DNA from: an uncultured Lachnospiraceae bacterium
GTDB taxonomy: Bacteria > Bacillota > Clostridia > Lachnospirales > Lachnospiraceae
DNA length: 38,213 nt
Assembly: GCA_902783765.1 (NCBI GenBank)
Contig: CACZSB010000172.1
Location: forward strand, 1 to 38,213
Direction of reading: 5' to 3'
This document shows, one piece after another, positions 15,667-26,000 of this stretch; position 1 is the first letter of the stretch, and the number at the start of each line of letters is the position of its first letter. Made by a program: the position numbers and the translations under genes. Below the pieces are notes generated by a model. That model was given only the letters and a program-made list of their open reading frames with translations, ran no database searches and had not been told where the DNA came from.

Positions 15667-16331
15667 ACCCGCTCCGCCAGGGGATTGTAAAGCTTTTCAA
15701 AGGCTATAAAAGTCCGGTCCATGTGGCCGGGCCATACCAGGGTTTCCTCCGGCAGTTCCCTTAAAAGCTTTTGTACTGAAGTCAGGATCTGGCTGTCATT
15801 GCCCGTGGGCAGATCCGTGCGGCCGTAGGAACCGTGGAACAGGGTGTCCCCGCTGATTAAAAGCTCGTAGGCCGGGAAATAATAACAGCAGCTGCCGGCT
15901 GTATGACCCGGGGTATGAATTACCTGGAAGGTCATGCCCCCCAGGGTAATTTCCTCGCCGTCCTTTATCAAACGGTCTGCCGCAAGGCTGCAGGGCGTCC
16001 CCACCATGGCGGAGCAGTTCATCCGAGGATCCGCCAGCAGCGCTACCTCCGCTTCATGGGCTAGGATGGGGCAGCAAAACGCCTCCCGCAGTTCCTCCGC
16101 TGCCAGAATATGGTCCTCATGGCCGTGGGTGAGCAAAATGCCCTGCAGGCTGTAACCCTGATTCTTGATATATTGAATCAGGCGTTCTCCCTCATCTCCC
16201 GGATCTACCAGCAGGATTTCCTTGCTTTCCGTGTTGATAAGGAAGATTACATTGGTAGCGATGGGGCCTACTATGGCCCGCTGGAGCTGAAATCCCTCGT
16301 ATTCCTTTTGTTTTAAGCCCAATTTGTTCAT
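15663..16331 (-). CDS. MBL-fold metallo-hydrolase (glyoxalase II-like)
   Basis: This 222-residue protein has the metal-binding THGHEDH (68-74), HTPGHTAG (139-146) and SGDTLF (160-165) motifs of the metallo-beta-lactamase superfamily, closest in style to hydroxyacylglutathione hydrolase-like proteins such as YqgX. The substrate is unknown. An AGGAG ribosome site precedes the ATG. It lies between relA and hemZ, a position seen repeatedly in Clostridia, and overlaps hemZ by 4 nt. A 115-bp structured gap separates it from relA. Confidence 0.92.
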   Translation of the reverse strand: MNKLGLKQKEYEGFQLQRAIVGPIATNVIFLINTESKEILLVDPGDEGERLIQYIKNQGYSLQGILLTHGHEDHILAAEELREAFCCPILAHEAEVALLADPRMNCSAMVGTPCSLAADRLIKDGEEITLGGMTFQVIHTPGHTAGSCCYYFPAYELLISGDTLFHGSYGRTDLPTGNDSQILTSVQKLLRELPEETLVWPGHMDRTFIAFEKLYNPLAERV

Positions 16332-16369
16332 AACTCGCTCCTATACGATTCAGCTTGGTGACAATCGTT

Positions 16370-16425
16370 GGCCGGGCTATACCTTTCGAAGGAATAGCGT
16401 CATTGAGAAAAGTTTTCGCCCGGCC
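16370..16425. repeat. Nested inverted repeat between relA and the MBL gene
   Basis: An outer 8-bp inverted repeat GGCCGGGC/GCCCGGCC (16370-16377 and 16418-16425) shares two bases with an inner hairpin at 16376-16398 made of GCTAT/ATAGC and CCTT/AAGG with one A-A mismatch. Next to it are two direct copies of GGCCTGC (16423-16429, 16432-16438). There is no T-run, so it does not look like a simple terminator. It could be an RNA-processing or stability hairpin, or a small dispersed repeat. Confidence 0.6.
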
Positions 16426-16446
16426 TGCGAAGGCCTGCAAAAGCCT

Positions 16447-18750
16447 CTACGTCCTGGTCACATCCAAGACCCCGTCGATTTGCTGCAGGCGGGCGGTAAC
16501 GCCCCGGATTTCCTGGGTTCCGGTGGTCATAAACTGTAAATCCACCGAAGCCAGCCCCTGCTTATTCACCTTTGTGCTCAGGGAATTGATATTGATATTC
16601 ATTTCCGTAAGCACCCGGGAAATATCGGCCAGCATACCCAGACGATTATTTACATACAGCATCAAATTGGCCAGATAGCGTTCCTGCTTGGCGTTTTCAG
16701 GCAAATGCCATTCCGCCTCAATCAGGCGGCCCCGTTCGTCCACCGGCAGATTCATCACATTCACGCAATCCGTCCGGTGAACTGAAACCCCCCGGCCCCG
16801 AGTTACGAAGCCCACGATTTCATCTCCCGGAATGGGATTGCAGCAGCGGGAAAAGTGAACGGCCAGATCCTCCAGCCCTTCCACCACGATGCCCCCTTTG
16901 TTCTGGGGCAGACCCTTTCGGGCATTTTCCTGGGTGATTTCCAGCACCTGTTCATCGGTGATACTCCGCTGAACGTATTTACGGCGCTCATCCGCCAGCT
17001 TGTTAACCACCTGGCCTTCTTTAATACCCCCATGACCGATGGAGGCCAGCACTGCGGTCCATTCATTAAAACCGTATTTTTTCAGGACCTTGTCCATGTA
17101 TTCGGGCTTTAAGAGCTCCGAGAGCACATAGCCTTTGGCCTTGGCGCTGCGCTCCAATAACTCTTTGCCCTTTTCAATGTTTTCGTCCTTATTTTGTTCC
17201 TTGAACCATTGGTTGATTTTGTTTCGGGCCTGGGAGGACTTGACCATATTCAGCCAGTCCCGGCTGGGTCCCCGGGAGTTTTGGGAGGTGATGATTTCCA
17301 CCCGGTCACCGTTCCTTAGTCGATAATCGATGGGAACCAGCTTTTCATTGACCCGGGCTCCCACCATTTTATTCCCCACAGCAGAATGAATACTGTAGGC
17401 CAGGTCAATGGGCGTGGAGCCTGCCGGGAGGTTTTTCACGTCTCCCTTGGGGGTAAAACAGTAAACCGTATCCGCAAAAATGTCCAGGTCATTGCGGATG
17501 CTTTCCATAAATTCGTTATTGTCCGGCATCTCCCGCTGCCATTCCAGAATCTGACGGAGCCAGTTCAGCTTCTCTTCTTCCTTATTGACGCTGGTGCTGC
17601 CGCTTTCCTTGTATTTCCAGTGGGCCGCCACCCCGTATTCCGCCGTCCGATGCATCTCATAGGTCCGGATCTGGATTTCAAAGGGGATCCCGCTTTTCCC
17701 GATGACAGTGGTATGCAGGGACTGATACATATTGGCCTTGGGGATAGCGATATAATCCTTGAAACGGCCTGGAATAGGCATATACAGCTCATGGATAATC
17801 CCCAGGGCCGCATAGCAATCCTGCACGGAATCCACTAAAATCCGCACGGCAAAAAGATCGTAGATCTCATCCAGACTTTTCTGCTGGATGGTCATTTTTT
17901 TATATATACTGAAATAATGCTTCACCCGGCCGTAGACCTGGGCATTAATGCCCGAATCCTTCAGATGTCGGCCCACATCCTCCACGATTCCGTTAACAAA
18001 CTCTTCCCGGGAATGGGAACGCTCGTCGATATCGTGAACCAGTCGCGCATATTTTTCCGGCTCCAGGTACTGGAGGCTTAAATTATCCAGCTCCATTTTC
18101 AGCCGGAACATACCCAGGCGAGAAGCCAGGGGCGCATAGATATCCAGGGTCTCCGCAGCCTTTTCCTTTTGTTTTTCCGGCTTCTGATACTGGAGGGTCC
18201 GCATATTGTGGAGACGGTCCGCCAGTTTGATGATTATGATGCGGATATCCTTAGACATGGAAAGGAACATTTTCCGCAGGTTTTCCGCCTGCATCTCCAG
18301 CTTATCCGTGGTGCCTAAAGACAGCCTGGTCAATTTGGTGACGCCGTCCACCAGCAGGGCCACATCGGGGCCGAATTGATGTTCAATTTCCTCATGGGTC
18401 ACAGGAGTGTCTTCCACCACATCGTGCAAAAGCCCCGCCACAATGGATTCCTTATCCATTTCCAGCTCTGCCAGTATAATGGCCACATGAAGGGGGTGTA
18501 TAATATAGGGCGCCCCGGAACGGCGAAGCTGATTTCCATGGGCCTGGGCAGCCAGCTCATAGGCCTCCCGAACCTGCTGCATATCATCGGAGGGGTGATA
18601 GCGGCGAATGGTTTCCACCAGTTCCTCAAATAATTCTTCCGGAGGCCGCTCCGTATGATCCTGGGGCAGCACGTCCACATCGGAAATAGCCCGGAGAATA
18701 TGGTCGTCATTAATGGCGGCTATCTCAGATTTTAATTCATTATGAGCCAT
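16447..18750 (-). CDS. relA: Bifunctional (p)ppGpp synthetase/hydrolase Rel
   Basis: This long Rel/SpoT-type enzyme (767 residues) makes and degrades the alarmone (p)ppGpp. The hydrolase domain has HPLH (85-88) and HDVVED (109-114), so it should be active. The synthetase has RFKD with YIAIPK at about 328, the RxKD form typical of bifunctional enzymes. A TGS domain follows (DTVYCFTPKGDVKNLPAG), then a helical and zinc-finger-like region and a C-terminal ACT domain. It overlaps the dnaE end by 11 nt, with its GGAGA ribosome site inside dnaE, coupling alarmone and replication enzymes in one transcript. Confidence 0.97.
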   Translation of the reverse strand: MAHNELKSEIAAINDDHILRAISDVDVLPQDHTERPPEELFEELVETIRRYHPSDDMQQVREAYELAAQAHGNQLRRSGAPYIIHPLHVAIILAELEMDKESIVAGLLHDVVEDTPVTHEEIEHQFGPDVALLVDGVTKLTRLSLGTTDKLEMQAENLRKMFLSMSKDIRIIIIKLADRLHNMRTLQYQKPEKQKEKAAETLDIYAPLASRLGMFRLKMELDNLSLQYLEPEKYARLVHDIDERSHSREEFVNGIVEDVGRHLKDSGINAQVYGRVKHYFSIYKKMTIQQKSLDEIYDLFAVRILVDSVQDCYAALGIIHELYMPIPGRFKDYIAIPKANMYQSLHTTVIGKSGIPFEIQIRTYEMHRTAEYGVAAHWKYKESGSTSVNKEEEKLNWLRQILEWQREMPDNNEFMESIRNDLDIFADTVYCFTPKGDVKNLPAGSTPIDLAYSIHSAVGNKMVGARVNEKLVPIDYRLRNGDRVEIITSQNSRGPSRDWLNMVKSSQARNKINQWFKEQNKDENIEKGKELLERSAKAKGYVLSELLKPEYMDKVLKKYGFNEWTAVLASIGHGGIKEGQVVNKLADERRKYVQRSITDEQVLEITQENARKGLPQNKGGIVVEGLEDLAVHFSRCCNPIPGDEIVGFVTRGRGVSVHRTDCVNVMNLPVDERGRLIEAEWHLPENAKQERYLANLMLYVNNRLGMLADISRVLTEMNININSLSTKVNKQGLASVDLQFMTTGTQEIRGVTARLQQIDGVLDVTRT

Positions 18751-21700
18751 GATATCTCCTTTCCGGCAATTTCTTCTCCATGATTTTGACCCGCTCAGAT
18801 CCGTAGGCTTCCAAAAGCTGGTTTTCCGAAGCTTCTGTCAGTTTAATGCCCTTGACCCCGGGCAGCTGCTTGCTTTGCCGCTCTTCCTTCAGCACCACCA
18901 CGCAGGAGGCGCCTCCCAGCATTTTCAAAAGCCGGTGCTCTTCCCTTTGGTAATCCTGACGGTTCTCAAAGAGCACATAGGGCTCCTTTTCCATCTCATC
19001 AAAGGGAATAATCATTTCGCAAAGGAGCTTGCCCTTGGGATCATCTCCCAGGGATACCCGTCCCCGAATGAAAACGCGGCTGCCCTCCCGGGCTTTTTCC
19101 CGAAAGCTCTCCGTTTCCCGGGGGAAACAGAGTACTTCGATGCTGTCGCTCATATCCTCCAGCTCCAGGATCATCATACTGGCACCGTTTCGGGTATTTT
19201 TAAGGCTTTGTTTTTCCACCAGCCCCCCCACAATAACCGTGCTGCCGTCCCGAACAGCGGCCTCGCCGCTTTCCTCGTCCACATTGAAATCCGAAAGCCG
19301 AGCGGTGATATTGCGGCGTAAAATATCCGCATATTCTTCTAAGGGATGCCCGCTGGCATAATGTCCCAGAACGATCTTTTCATAGCCCAGTCTTTCACTG
19401 AAGGAATATTCGGGAATATCCGGAAAAGGCACATCCATCCGTCGCCGTTCAGTTTCGTCCACCATATCGAAAAGACTCATCTGTCCTTCCAGACCATCTT
19501 TTTTACGACGTTGGGCCGCATCCATCATTTCCGCAAATACCGCAATCTTTTGACTGCGATAGCCGGGAAAGCTGTCAAAAGCGCCGGCATATATCAGACT
19601 TTCCAGGGTCCGTTTGTTTATCTCCCGGCTATTCATCCGCTGAATAAAATCGGAAAGATCCGTAAAGCGTCCCCGGGAGGTCCGCTCAGCCAAAATCATA
19701 TCCACCACACTGCGGCCGATGCCCTTGATGGCCGTCAAACCGTAGCGGATGCCCGACTCGGAGGGGGAAAAACCATAGCTGCTTTCATTGATATCCGGAG
19801 GTAAAATAGGGATATCCATCTGGCGGCACACGGAGATATATTCCGACACCTTGCTGCTCACATCCATCACGGAGCTTAAAAGAGCCGCCATATAATCCGC
19901 AGGATAATAGGTTTTCAAATAAGCAGTCTGGTAAGCAATCACAGCATAGCCCGCCGCATGGGAACGGTTAAAGGCATACTGGGCAAAATCCATCATGCGG
20001 TCAAAAATCTGATTGGCTGCCGACTCGGAAATACCTCGCTTCAAACATCCCGGGACTCCCTCTTCGGGATTGCCGTATACAAAGTTCTGCCGTTCCTGCT
20101 TCATAACGGCCTCTTTTTTCTTACTCATGGCCCGGCGAACCAGGTCGCTGCGTCCCAGGGAATAGCCGCCCAGATCCCGCACGATTTGCATTACCTGTTC
20201 CTGATAAACCATACAGCCGTAGGTATCGGAAAGGATGGGTTCCAGTTCGGGGGTGATATAGCGGATGCTGCCGGGATTCTTTTTCCCCCGGATATAATCC
20301 GGTATAAAGCTCATGGGGCCGGGCCGATAGAGGGAAATCCCTGCAATCAGGTCCTCGATATTATCGGGCTTCAATTCCTTCATGAAGCTTTTCATGCCCC
20401 CGGATTCCAACTGGAAAATCCCGTCGGTGCGTCCGGAAGCAATGGTTTCATATACCCGGTGATCGTCAAAGGGCAGACGGTCGAAATCAATATCCGGGCC
20501 GCCCCGATTTTTTATGTGATCTAAAGCATCCCGAATGACCGTTAGCGTTCTGAGGCCTAAAAAATCCATTTTTAAGAGGCCCAGTTCCTCAATGGTGGTC
20601 ATGGGGAATTGGGTGGTAAGCTGGCCGTCTGCGCTGCGGGATAAGGGTACAAAATGATAAGCCGGCTCCCCGCAGATGACCACCCCTGCCGCATGGGTGG
20701 AGGCGTGCCGGGGCAGCCCCTCCAGCTGTCTGGCGAAGGAAATAATACGGCCCACCCGTTCATCCTGTTCCGCCAGTTCCCTCAGTTCACGGCTTTCCGC
20801 CAACGCTTCATCCAGGGTAATATTCTTTCCGTTCTGTCCCCGGGGCACCAGTTTGGCCACCTGGTCACAAAGGGCATAGGGATAATCCAGCACCCGGCCC
20901 ACATCTCGAATCACCCCCCGGGCCTGGAGGGTGCCGAAGGTGGCAATCTGAACCACAGAATCCTGACCGTATTTTTCTGTCACATATTCGATGACCTGGT
21001 CCCGCTGTTCATAGCAGAAATCAATGTCGATATCCGGCATACTGATCCGTTCCGGGTTTAAAAAGCGTTCAAAAAGGAGCTTATAGCCTAAAGGGTCGAT
21101 ATTGGTGATTTTTAAGGCATAGGCCACCAGAGAACCGGCGCCGGAGCCCCGTCCCGGTCCCACGGGAATATCATGGGATCTGGCAAAGTTAACAAAATCC
21201 CAGACAATCAGGAAATAATCCACATAGCCCATATTGCTGATGACACTCAGTTCGTAACGCAGTCGTTCCGAGATGTCATGGTCAATATGGTCATAACGTT
21301 CTTTCAGCCCTTCCTGGCAAAGGTATTCCAGATAGGAATCGGCTGTAAACCCCTCCGGCACCTGGTATTTTGGCAGCTTGGTAACCCCAAATTCCAACTC
21401 CACCTGGCAGCGCCATGCAATTTCATGGCTTCGCTCCAGGGCTTCGGGGGCATAGGGGAACAGGGCCTTCATCTCTTCTTCCGACTTTAGATAAAACTGC
21501 CCTCCCTCATAACGAAGCCGATCCGTATCGCTGAGTTTTTTTCCCGTCTGCACACAGAGAAGCAGATCGTGGGCCTCCACATCGGAATCATATATATAAT
21601 GCACATCATTGGTGGCCACCAGGGGGATTCCTGTTTCCTTTGATAGACGCAGGAGGCCGCTGTTGACTTCCCGCTGCTCGGGATAACCGTGGTCCTGCAG

Positions 21701-22222
21701 CTCCAGAAAATAATTATTTTGCCCGAAAATATCCCGGTACTCCAGGGCTGTTTCCCGTGCCTCCTCATAAAGACCTTTCAGAAGCTTTCGCTGGACCTCT
21801 CCGGCCAGACAGGCGGAAAGGCAAATAATGCCCTGACTGTATTTTTGCAGCACTTCCCGGTCCACCCGGGGCCGGTAATAGAAACCGTCCATAAAGCCCA
21901 GGGAAACAATATGCATGAGGTTTTCATAACCCTGATTGTTTTCGGCCAGCAGAATCAGATGATGATAACGCTCCTCTCCTGCCCCGGCTTCCCGATCCAG
22001 CCGGGAGCCCGGCGCCACATACACCTCACAGCCCAGCACCGGATGAATGCCTTCTGCCCGGCAGGCCTTATAAAACTCCACCACACCATACATGACCCCA
22101 TGGTCTGTGATAGCCAGGGAGTCCATACCTAACGCTTTGGCGCGACGGACCAGCTCCCGGACTTTGCAAAAGCCGTCCAGCAAACTGTATTCCGTATGAA
22201 GATGCAGGTGGGTAAAAGCCAT
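18740..22222 (-). CDS. dnaE: DNA polymerase III subunit alpha (DnaE)
   Basis: This 1160-residue C-family polymerase begins with a PHP domain (HLHLHTEYSLLDG from residue 5, and ITDHGVMYG). The catalytic PDIDIDF motif is at 396-402, with the family segment GPGRGSGAGSLVAY before it, then helix-hairpin-helix and OB-fold regions near the C-terminus (VIVGGLVEKQSLKN). Firmicutes usually also have PolC; it is not in this window. It follows ftsY by 3 bp with a GGAAG ribosome site that overlaps the ftsY end, and it overlaps relA. Confidence 0.97.
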   Translation of the reverse strand: MAFTHLHLHTEYSLLDGFCKVRELVRRAKALGMDSLAITDHGVMYGVVEFYKACRAEGIHPVLGCEVYVAPGSRLDREAGAGEERYHHLILLAENNQGYENLMHIVSLGFMDGFYYRPRVDREVLQKYSQGIICLSACLAGEVQRKLLKGLYEEARETALEYRDIFGQNNYFLELQDHGYPEQREVNSGLLRLSKETGIPLVATNDVHYIYDSDVEAHDLLLCVQTGKKLSDTDRLRYEGGQFYLKSEEEMKALFPYAPEALERSHEIAWRCQVELEFGVTKLPKYQVPEGFTADSYLEYLCQEGLKERYDHIDHDISERLRYELSVISNMGYVDYFLIVWDFVNFARSHDIPVGPGRGSGAGSLVAYALKITNIDPLGYKLLFERFLNPERISMPDIDIDFCYEQRDQVIEYVTEKYGQDSVVQIATFGTLQARGVIRDVGRVLDYPYALCDQVAKLVPRGQNGKNITLDEALAESRELRELAEQDERVGRIISFARQLEGLPRHASTHAAGVVICGEPAYHFVPLSRSADGQLTTQFPMTTIEELGLLKMDFLGLRTLTVIRDALDHIKNRGGPDIDFDRLPFDDHRVYETIASGRTDGIFQLESGGMKSFMKELKPDNIEDLIAGISLYRPGPMSFIPDYIRGKKNPGSIRYITPELEPILSDTYGCMVYQEQVMQIVRDLGGYSLGRSDLVRRAMSKKKEAVMKQERQNFVYGNPEEGVPGCLKRGISESAANQIFDRMMDFAQYAFNRSHAAGYAVIAYQTAYLKTYYPADYMAALLSSVMDVSSKVSEYISVCRQMDIPILPPDINESSYGFSPSESGIRYGLTAIKGIGRSVVDMILAERTSRGRFTDLSDFIQRMNSREINKRTLESLIYAGAFDSFPGYRSQKIAVFAEMMDAAQRRKKDGLEGQMSLFDMVDETERRRMDVPFPDIPEYSFSERLGYEKIVLGHYASGHPLEEYADILRRNITARLSDFNVDEESGEAAVRDGSTVIVGGLVEKQSLKNTRNGASMMILELEDMSDSIEVLCFPRETESFREKAREGSRVFIRGRVSLGDDPKGKLLCEMIIPFDEMEKEPYVLFENRQDYQREEHRLLKMLGGASCVVVLKEERQSKQLPGVKGIKLTEASENQLLEAYGSERVKIMEKKLPERRYHGS

Positions 22223-22225
22223 GGA

Positions 22226-23095
22226 TTATTCTTCCTCAAACATTTTCTTTACAAAAGTTGCGGCCTGGAACTTTTCCAGATCCCCCAGCTTTTCGCCGGT
22301 ACCGGCGTAAAGAATGGGAATCTCCAGTTCCAGCTGAACACTGATTACCACGCCCCCCTTGGCCGTACCATCCAGTTTGGTGAGAATTATGCCGTCCACA
22401 TTGGTTACTTCCGAAAAGGCCTTGGCCTGGTTCAAAGCGTTCTGACCGGTGGTGGCATCCAATACGATAAGGCTGCGGACCGTATAACCGGCTCCGGCCT
22501 TTTCCACCACCCGATGCATTTTCTCCAGTTCCTGCATCAGATTTTTCTTGTTATGAAGTCGACCGGCGGTATCACAAAGAATAACATCGGTATTCCGGGC
22601 TTTGGCTGCAGCAATGGCATCATAAAGCACCGCAGAGGGGTCGGCACCTTCATGTTGGGAAACCATTTCCGCACCGGCCCGACGGGCCCAGACGCCCAGC
22701 TGATCCGCCGCGCCCGCCCGAAAGGTGTCCGCCGCCGCCATCATTACGCTTTTTCCCTCATTCCGGAGGGCATAAGCCAGTTTACCGATACTGGTGGTCT
22801 TTCCCACGCCGTTCACCCCGCTGATAAAAATCAGTGCTTTTTCCTTTTCCCAGGGATAATCCGGCTTCAAGATACTCATTTGCTCGGATAACTGCTCTTC
22901 CAACAGCTTTTTCAGCTGAGAGGTTTGCAAAAGCTGTCGGTCCCAGGCTTCGTTTTTCAGGCGGTTCACCACCAGTTCGGCAGTCTCCATGCCCACATCG
23001 CTTAGAATCAGGCGCTCTTCCAGTTCCTCGTAAAACTCTTCCGATATGTCGGAAACTGTAAACAGATTCCGTAATTTGTCAAAAAAACCTGCCAT
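22226..23095 (-). CDS. ftsY: Signal recognition particle receptor FtsY
   Basis: FtsY receives SRP-ribosome complexes at the membrane. The NG core is complete: helical N domain (1-80), GVNGVGKTT (93-101), DTAGRLHNK, TKLDGTAKGG and the C-terminal GTGEKLGDLEKF. At 289 residues it lacks the acidic A domain of E. coli FtsY, as is common in Firmicutes; membrane contact would depend on the short N-terminal helix (MAGFFDKLRNLF). Its ATG follows the smc stop by 1 nt, and the GAGGA ribosome site is in the last smc codons. Confidence 0.97.
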   Translation of the reverse strand: MAGFFDKLRNLFTVSDISEEFYEELEERLILSDVGMETAELVVNRLKNEAWDRQLLQTSQLKKLLEEQLSEQMSILKPDYPWEKEKALIFISGVNGVGKTTSIGKLAYALRNEGKSVMMAAADTFRAGAADQLGVWARRAGAEMVSQHEGADPSAVLYDAIAAAKARNTDVILCDTAGRLHNKKNLMQELEKMHRVVEKAGAGYTVRSLIVLDATTGQNALNQAKAFSEVTNVDGIILTKLDGTAKGGVVISVQLELEIPILYAGTGEKLGDLEKFQAATFVKKMFEEE

Positions 23096-23096
23096 A

Positions 23097-26000
23097 TCAA
23101 TCCTCTTCGTCTAAAATTGCCTTGCTGGCGGGGTCCGTCAGATTTACGGAAACCAGGGCGGAAACCCCTTTCTCCTGCATGGTGATGCCATACAGCCGGT
23201 CCGCCATTTCCATGGTGCCCCGCCGATGGGTAATAATCAAAAACTGCGTGGCGTTCCGAAGCCGGAACAAATAATCCGCAAAACGCTTTACATTGGGTTC
23301 GTCCAGAGCTGCCTCGATTTCGTCCAGCAGACAGAAAGGGGAGGGCTTCAAATTCTGGATGGCAAATAACAGGGCAATGGCGGTTAACGCCTTCTCGCCG
23401 CCGGAAAGCTGGAGCATATTCTGAAGCTTTTTGCCCGGTGGCTGGGCATTGATAATCACCCCGGAGGATAAAACATCCTCCTCATTGTCCAAAGAGATGG
23501 AGCCGCGGCCGCCCCCAAACAATTCGCTGAAAACCTTGGAAAACTCCTGCTGGATTAGGGCGAATTGCTCTTTAAACTGCTCACGCATCCCCTTTTCCAG
23601 GTCCCGGATCATGTTTAGAAGCTCCTCTTCTGCTTTTACCAGGTCCTGCTGCTGATTCTTTAAAAACTCGTACCGCTCGGAAACCTCCTTATACTTTTCA
23701 ATGGCCTCCACGTATACCGGCCCCAGCTCCTTGATTTCCCGTTTTTTCTGGGCAATAAAGCGTCTGGCTTCAGCGGGATTCACCAATTCCGTATTCCGCT
23801 CGGCCTTGGCCTGGGAAGGGGTCATTTCGTATTCATTCCACAGATATTCTGCCTGTTTTTCAATTTCCTCTTCCAGACGTTGTTCAGCGGAATCCAAACG
23901 GAAATGCTCCTTGTCCAAATCCGTCAGCCGGCTGCCCAGGGCCTCCCGCGCTTCGAAGATATCCTGAAGCTGCTGGCGTTTTTCCTCCTTCAGCAGGGTC
24001 TTTTCTTCATATTCCTGTTCCAGCTGGACCACCGCAGCGCCCACCGCCTCAATATCGGCCTTTAACTGAAGAATCTCTGCTTCCCGCTCCCGAATCACAT
24101 CTCCCACGGAGGTCAATCCCTCGGTAAGCTCCTGTTTTTCCTCCTGAATGCGGTGAATCTCATCATTGGAACGGCGGACACTTTCCAATAAAAACTCCCC
24201 TTTTTGGGTCAGATTGGAAAAGATAAGCCTCAATTCCTCCAGCTTATGGCTGTGATCCTGGGCGCCGGCTTTCACATGGTCCAACTCCACCGCCAGTTCC
24301 ATCACATTTTTGCGCAGCATTTCATGGTCCTCGTTGAGATCATCCACACTGCGATTCATTTGGCTTCGCTGATCCGCCAGGGACGATTGATCCTGTCGGA
24401 TGCGGTTTACTTCTTGATCTTGTCCCAAAAGCCGCTGACCCAAACGTTCGGCTTCCTGTTTCTGGCTGTTTCTCTGGGCCTCCAGGGCCGCCTTTTTCAA
24501 TTGCAGCTCCTGAATCGCTTCTTCTTCCTTTTTCAGACGCTGAGAAAGGATTTCTGCATCCATACCCAGGCCGGTGAGGGATTCTGTCAGCTCCTTTTGA
24601 CGCTGTTTCAGTTCCTTTTCCTTCTTATCTGCCTCTTCCAGTTCACGCCGGCGTCCCAGCAGATTGGAATTGCTTTTATATGCGCCTCCGGAAATAACAC
24701 CTCCCGGGGTCAGATATTCCCCCTCCAGTGTTACAATAGACAATTTATGATTGTATTTCCGGGCTATGCTCAGGGCATGTTCAATATGATCCACCACCAG
24801 CGCCTGACCCAGCAAAAATTGAACCACCGCTTCATATCGTTTGTTGTATTTCACCAGGGAAGCAGCGGTACCCAGGGCGCCCTTTTCCTGTAAAGCTTCC
24901 GGCCGGGCCAGGCTGCGGCCCTCCTTTACGGAATCCAGGGGCAGGAAAGTGGCCCGTCCCAGTCGTTCCCGCTTCAGATATTGGATAATATCCTTGGCCT
25001 GCTCTTCTGTTTCGGTGACAATATTCTGAATCCGGGCCCCCAGCACAGTTTCCAGGGCGGTTTCGTATTTCTTTTCCGTACTGATCAAATCCGCAATGAC
25101 GCCGCAGACCCCGGAAAAATCCTTTTTACGGTCCATAATGGCTTTAACGCTTCCGCCGTAACCATCATACCGTTCAATCAGATTGGATAAATGTTCCTTC
25201 ACATTGGCCAGAACGCTGAGCTCCGCCCGAGTATTGTGGAGTTCATCCTCATCGCGGCGGATATTCTGCCGCACTTTTTCGCGCTCCTGACGCTGATCCG
25301 CCAGCACTGTTTCCCGGCTGCTGATGTCCTTTTGAATCTTATCCACGTCCTGATACAGTTTCTGAAGGCGACTTTCCAATTCCTGATGGAGGGTCCGGCT
25401 TCCAGCCATTTCCTGTTCCAGGGCATCTAAGCGTAATTGATTCTGCTCCTCCCGGGTATCCAGAGAAGCCAGACTGCTGCTGATGGCCGCTTTCCGATCC
25501 AGGGATTCCAGGATGGCCTTATTTCCCTGATCGATTTGATATTCCAAATCCCGGACCGTTTCCTGTACCGTTTCCTCCGCCTCTTCCAGGGTGGAAATCT
25601 GGTCGTCAATATCATCCAGCTGCTGGTCCACCTCATTTTTCTGGCGGTAAAAGCCTTCCCGTTCCTCTTCCGCCCGGTGAATTGCGGCATCATAATCCCG
25701 CAGTCTTTCATCCACCAGATCGGAATTGGTTTCCGCGGCTTTTATTTGCTCCTCCAGCAGACTAATACGGCCTTCCCGGCTTTCGTTTTCCACCCGCAGG
25801 TCCGCCAGCTGGGCCTGACTTCGAATCAGCCATTTTTCCAGTTCATCGTTTTCCTCGGAAAGGGTATCAAAACGTTCCTTCAGCTGGCCGGATTCCTGCC
25901 GGGCCTGCTCCAAATCGCCGCTTACCATCGCCAGATTCTGCCGGGCGGCATTGAGCTTTTTCTCCAGCTCGTCCGCTTCCAGGGCAAAGACACCCACTTC

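Noticed and set aside
16192..16440. An 82-codon minus-strand open frame covering the relA-MBL gap
   Set aside because: It overlaps the MBL gene in another frame, and no ribosome site or family resemblance was seen. The gap is better explained as structured RNA or a repeat.
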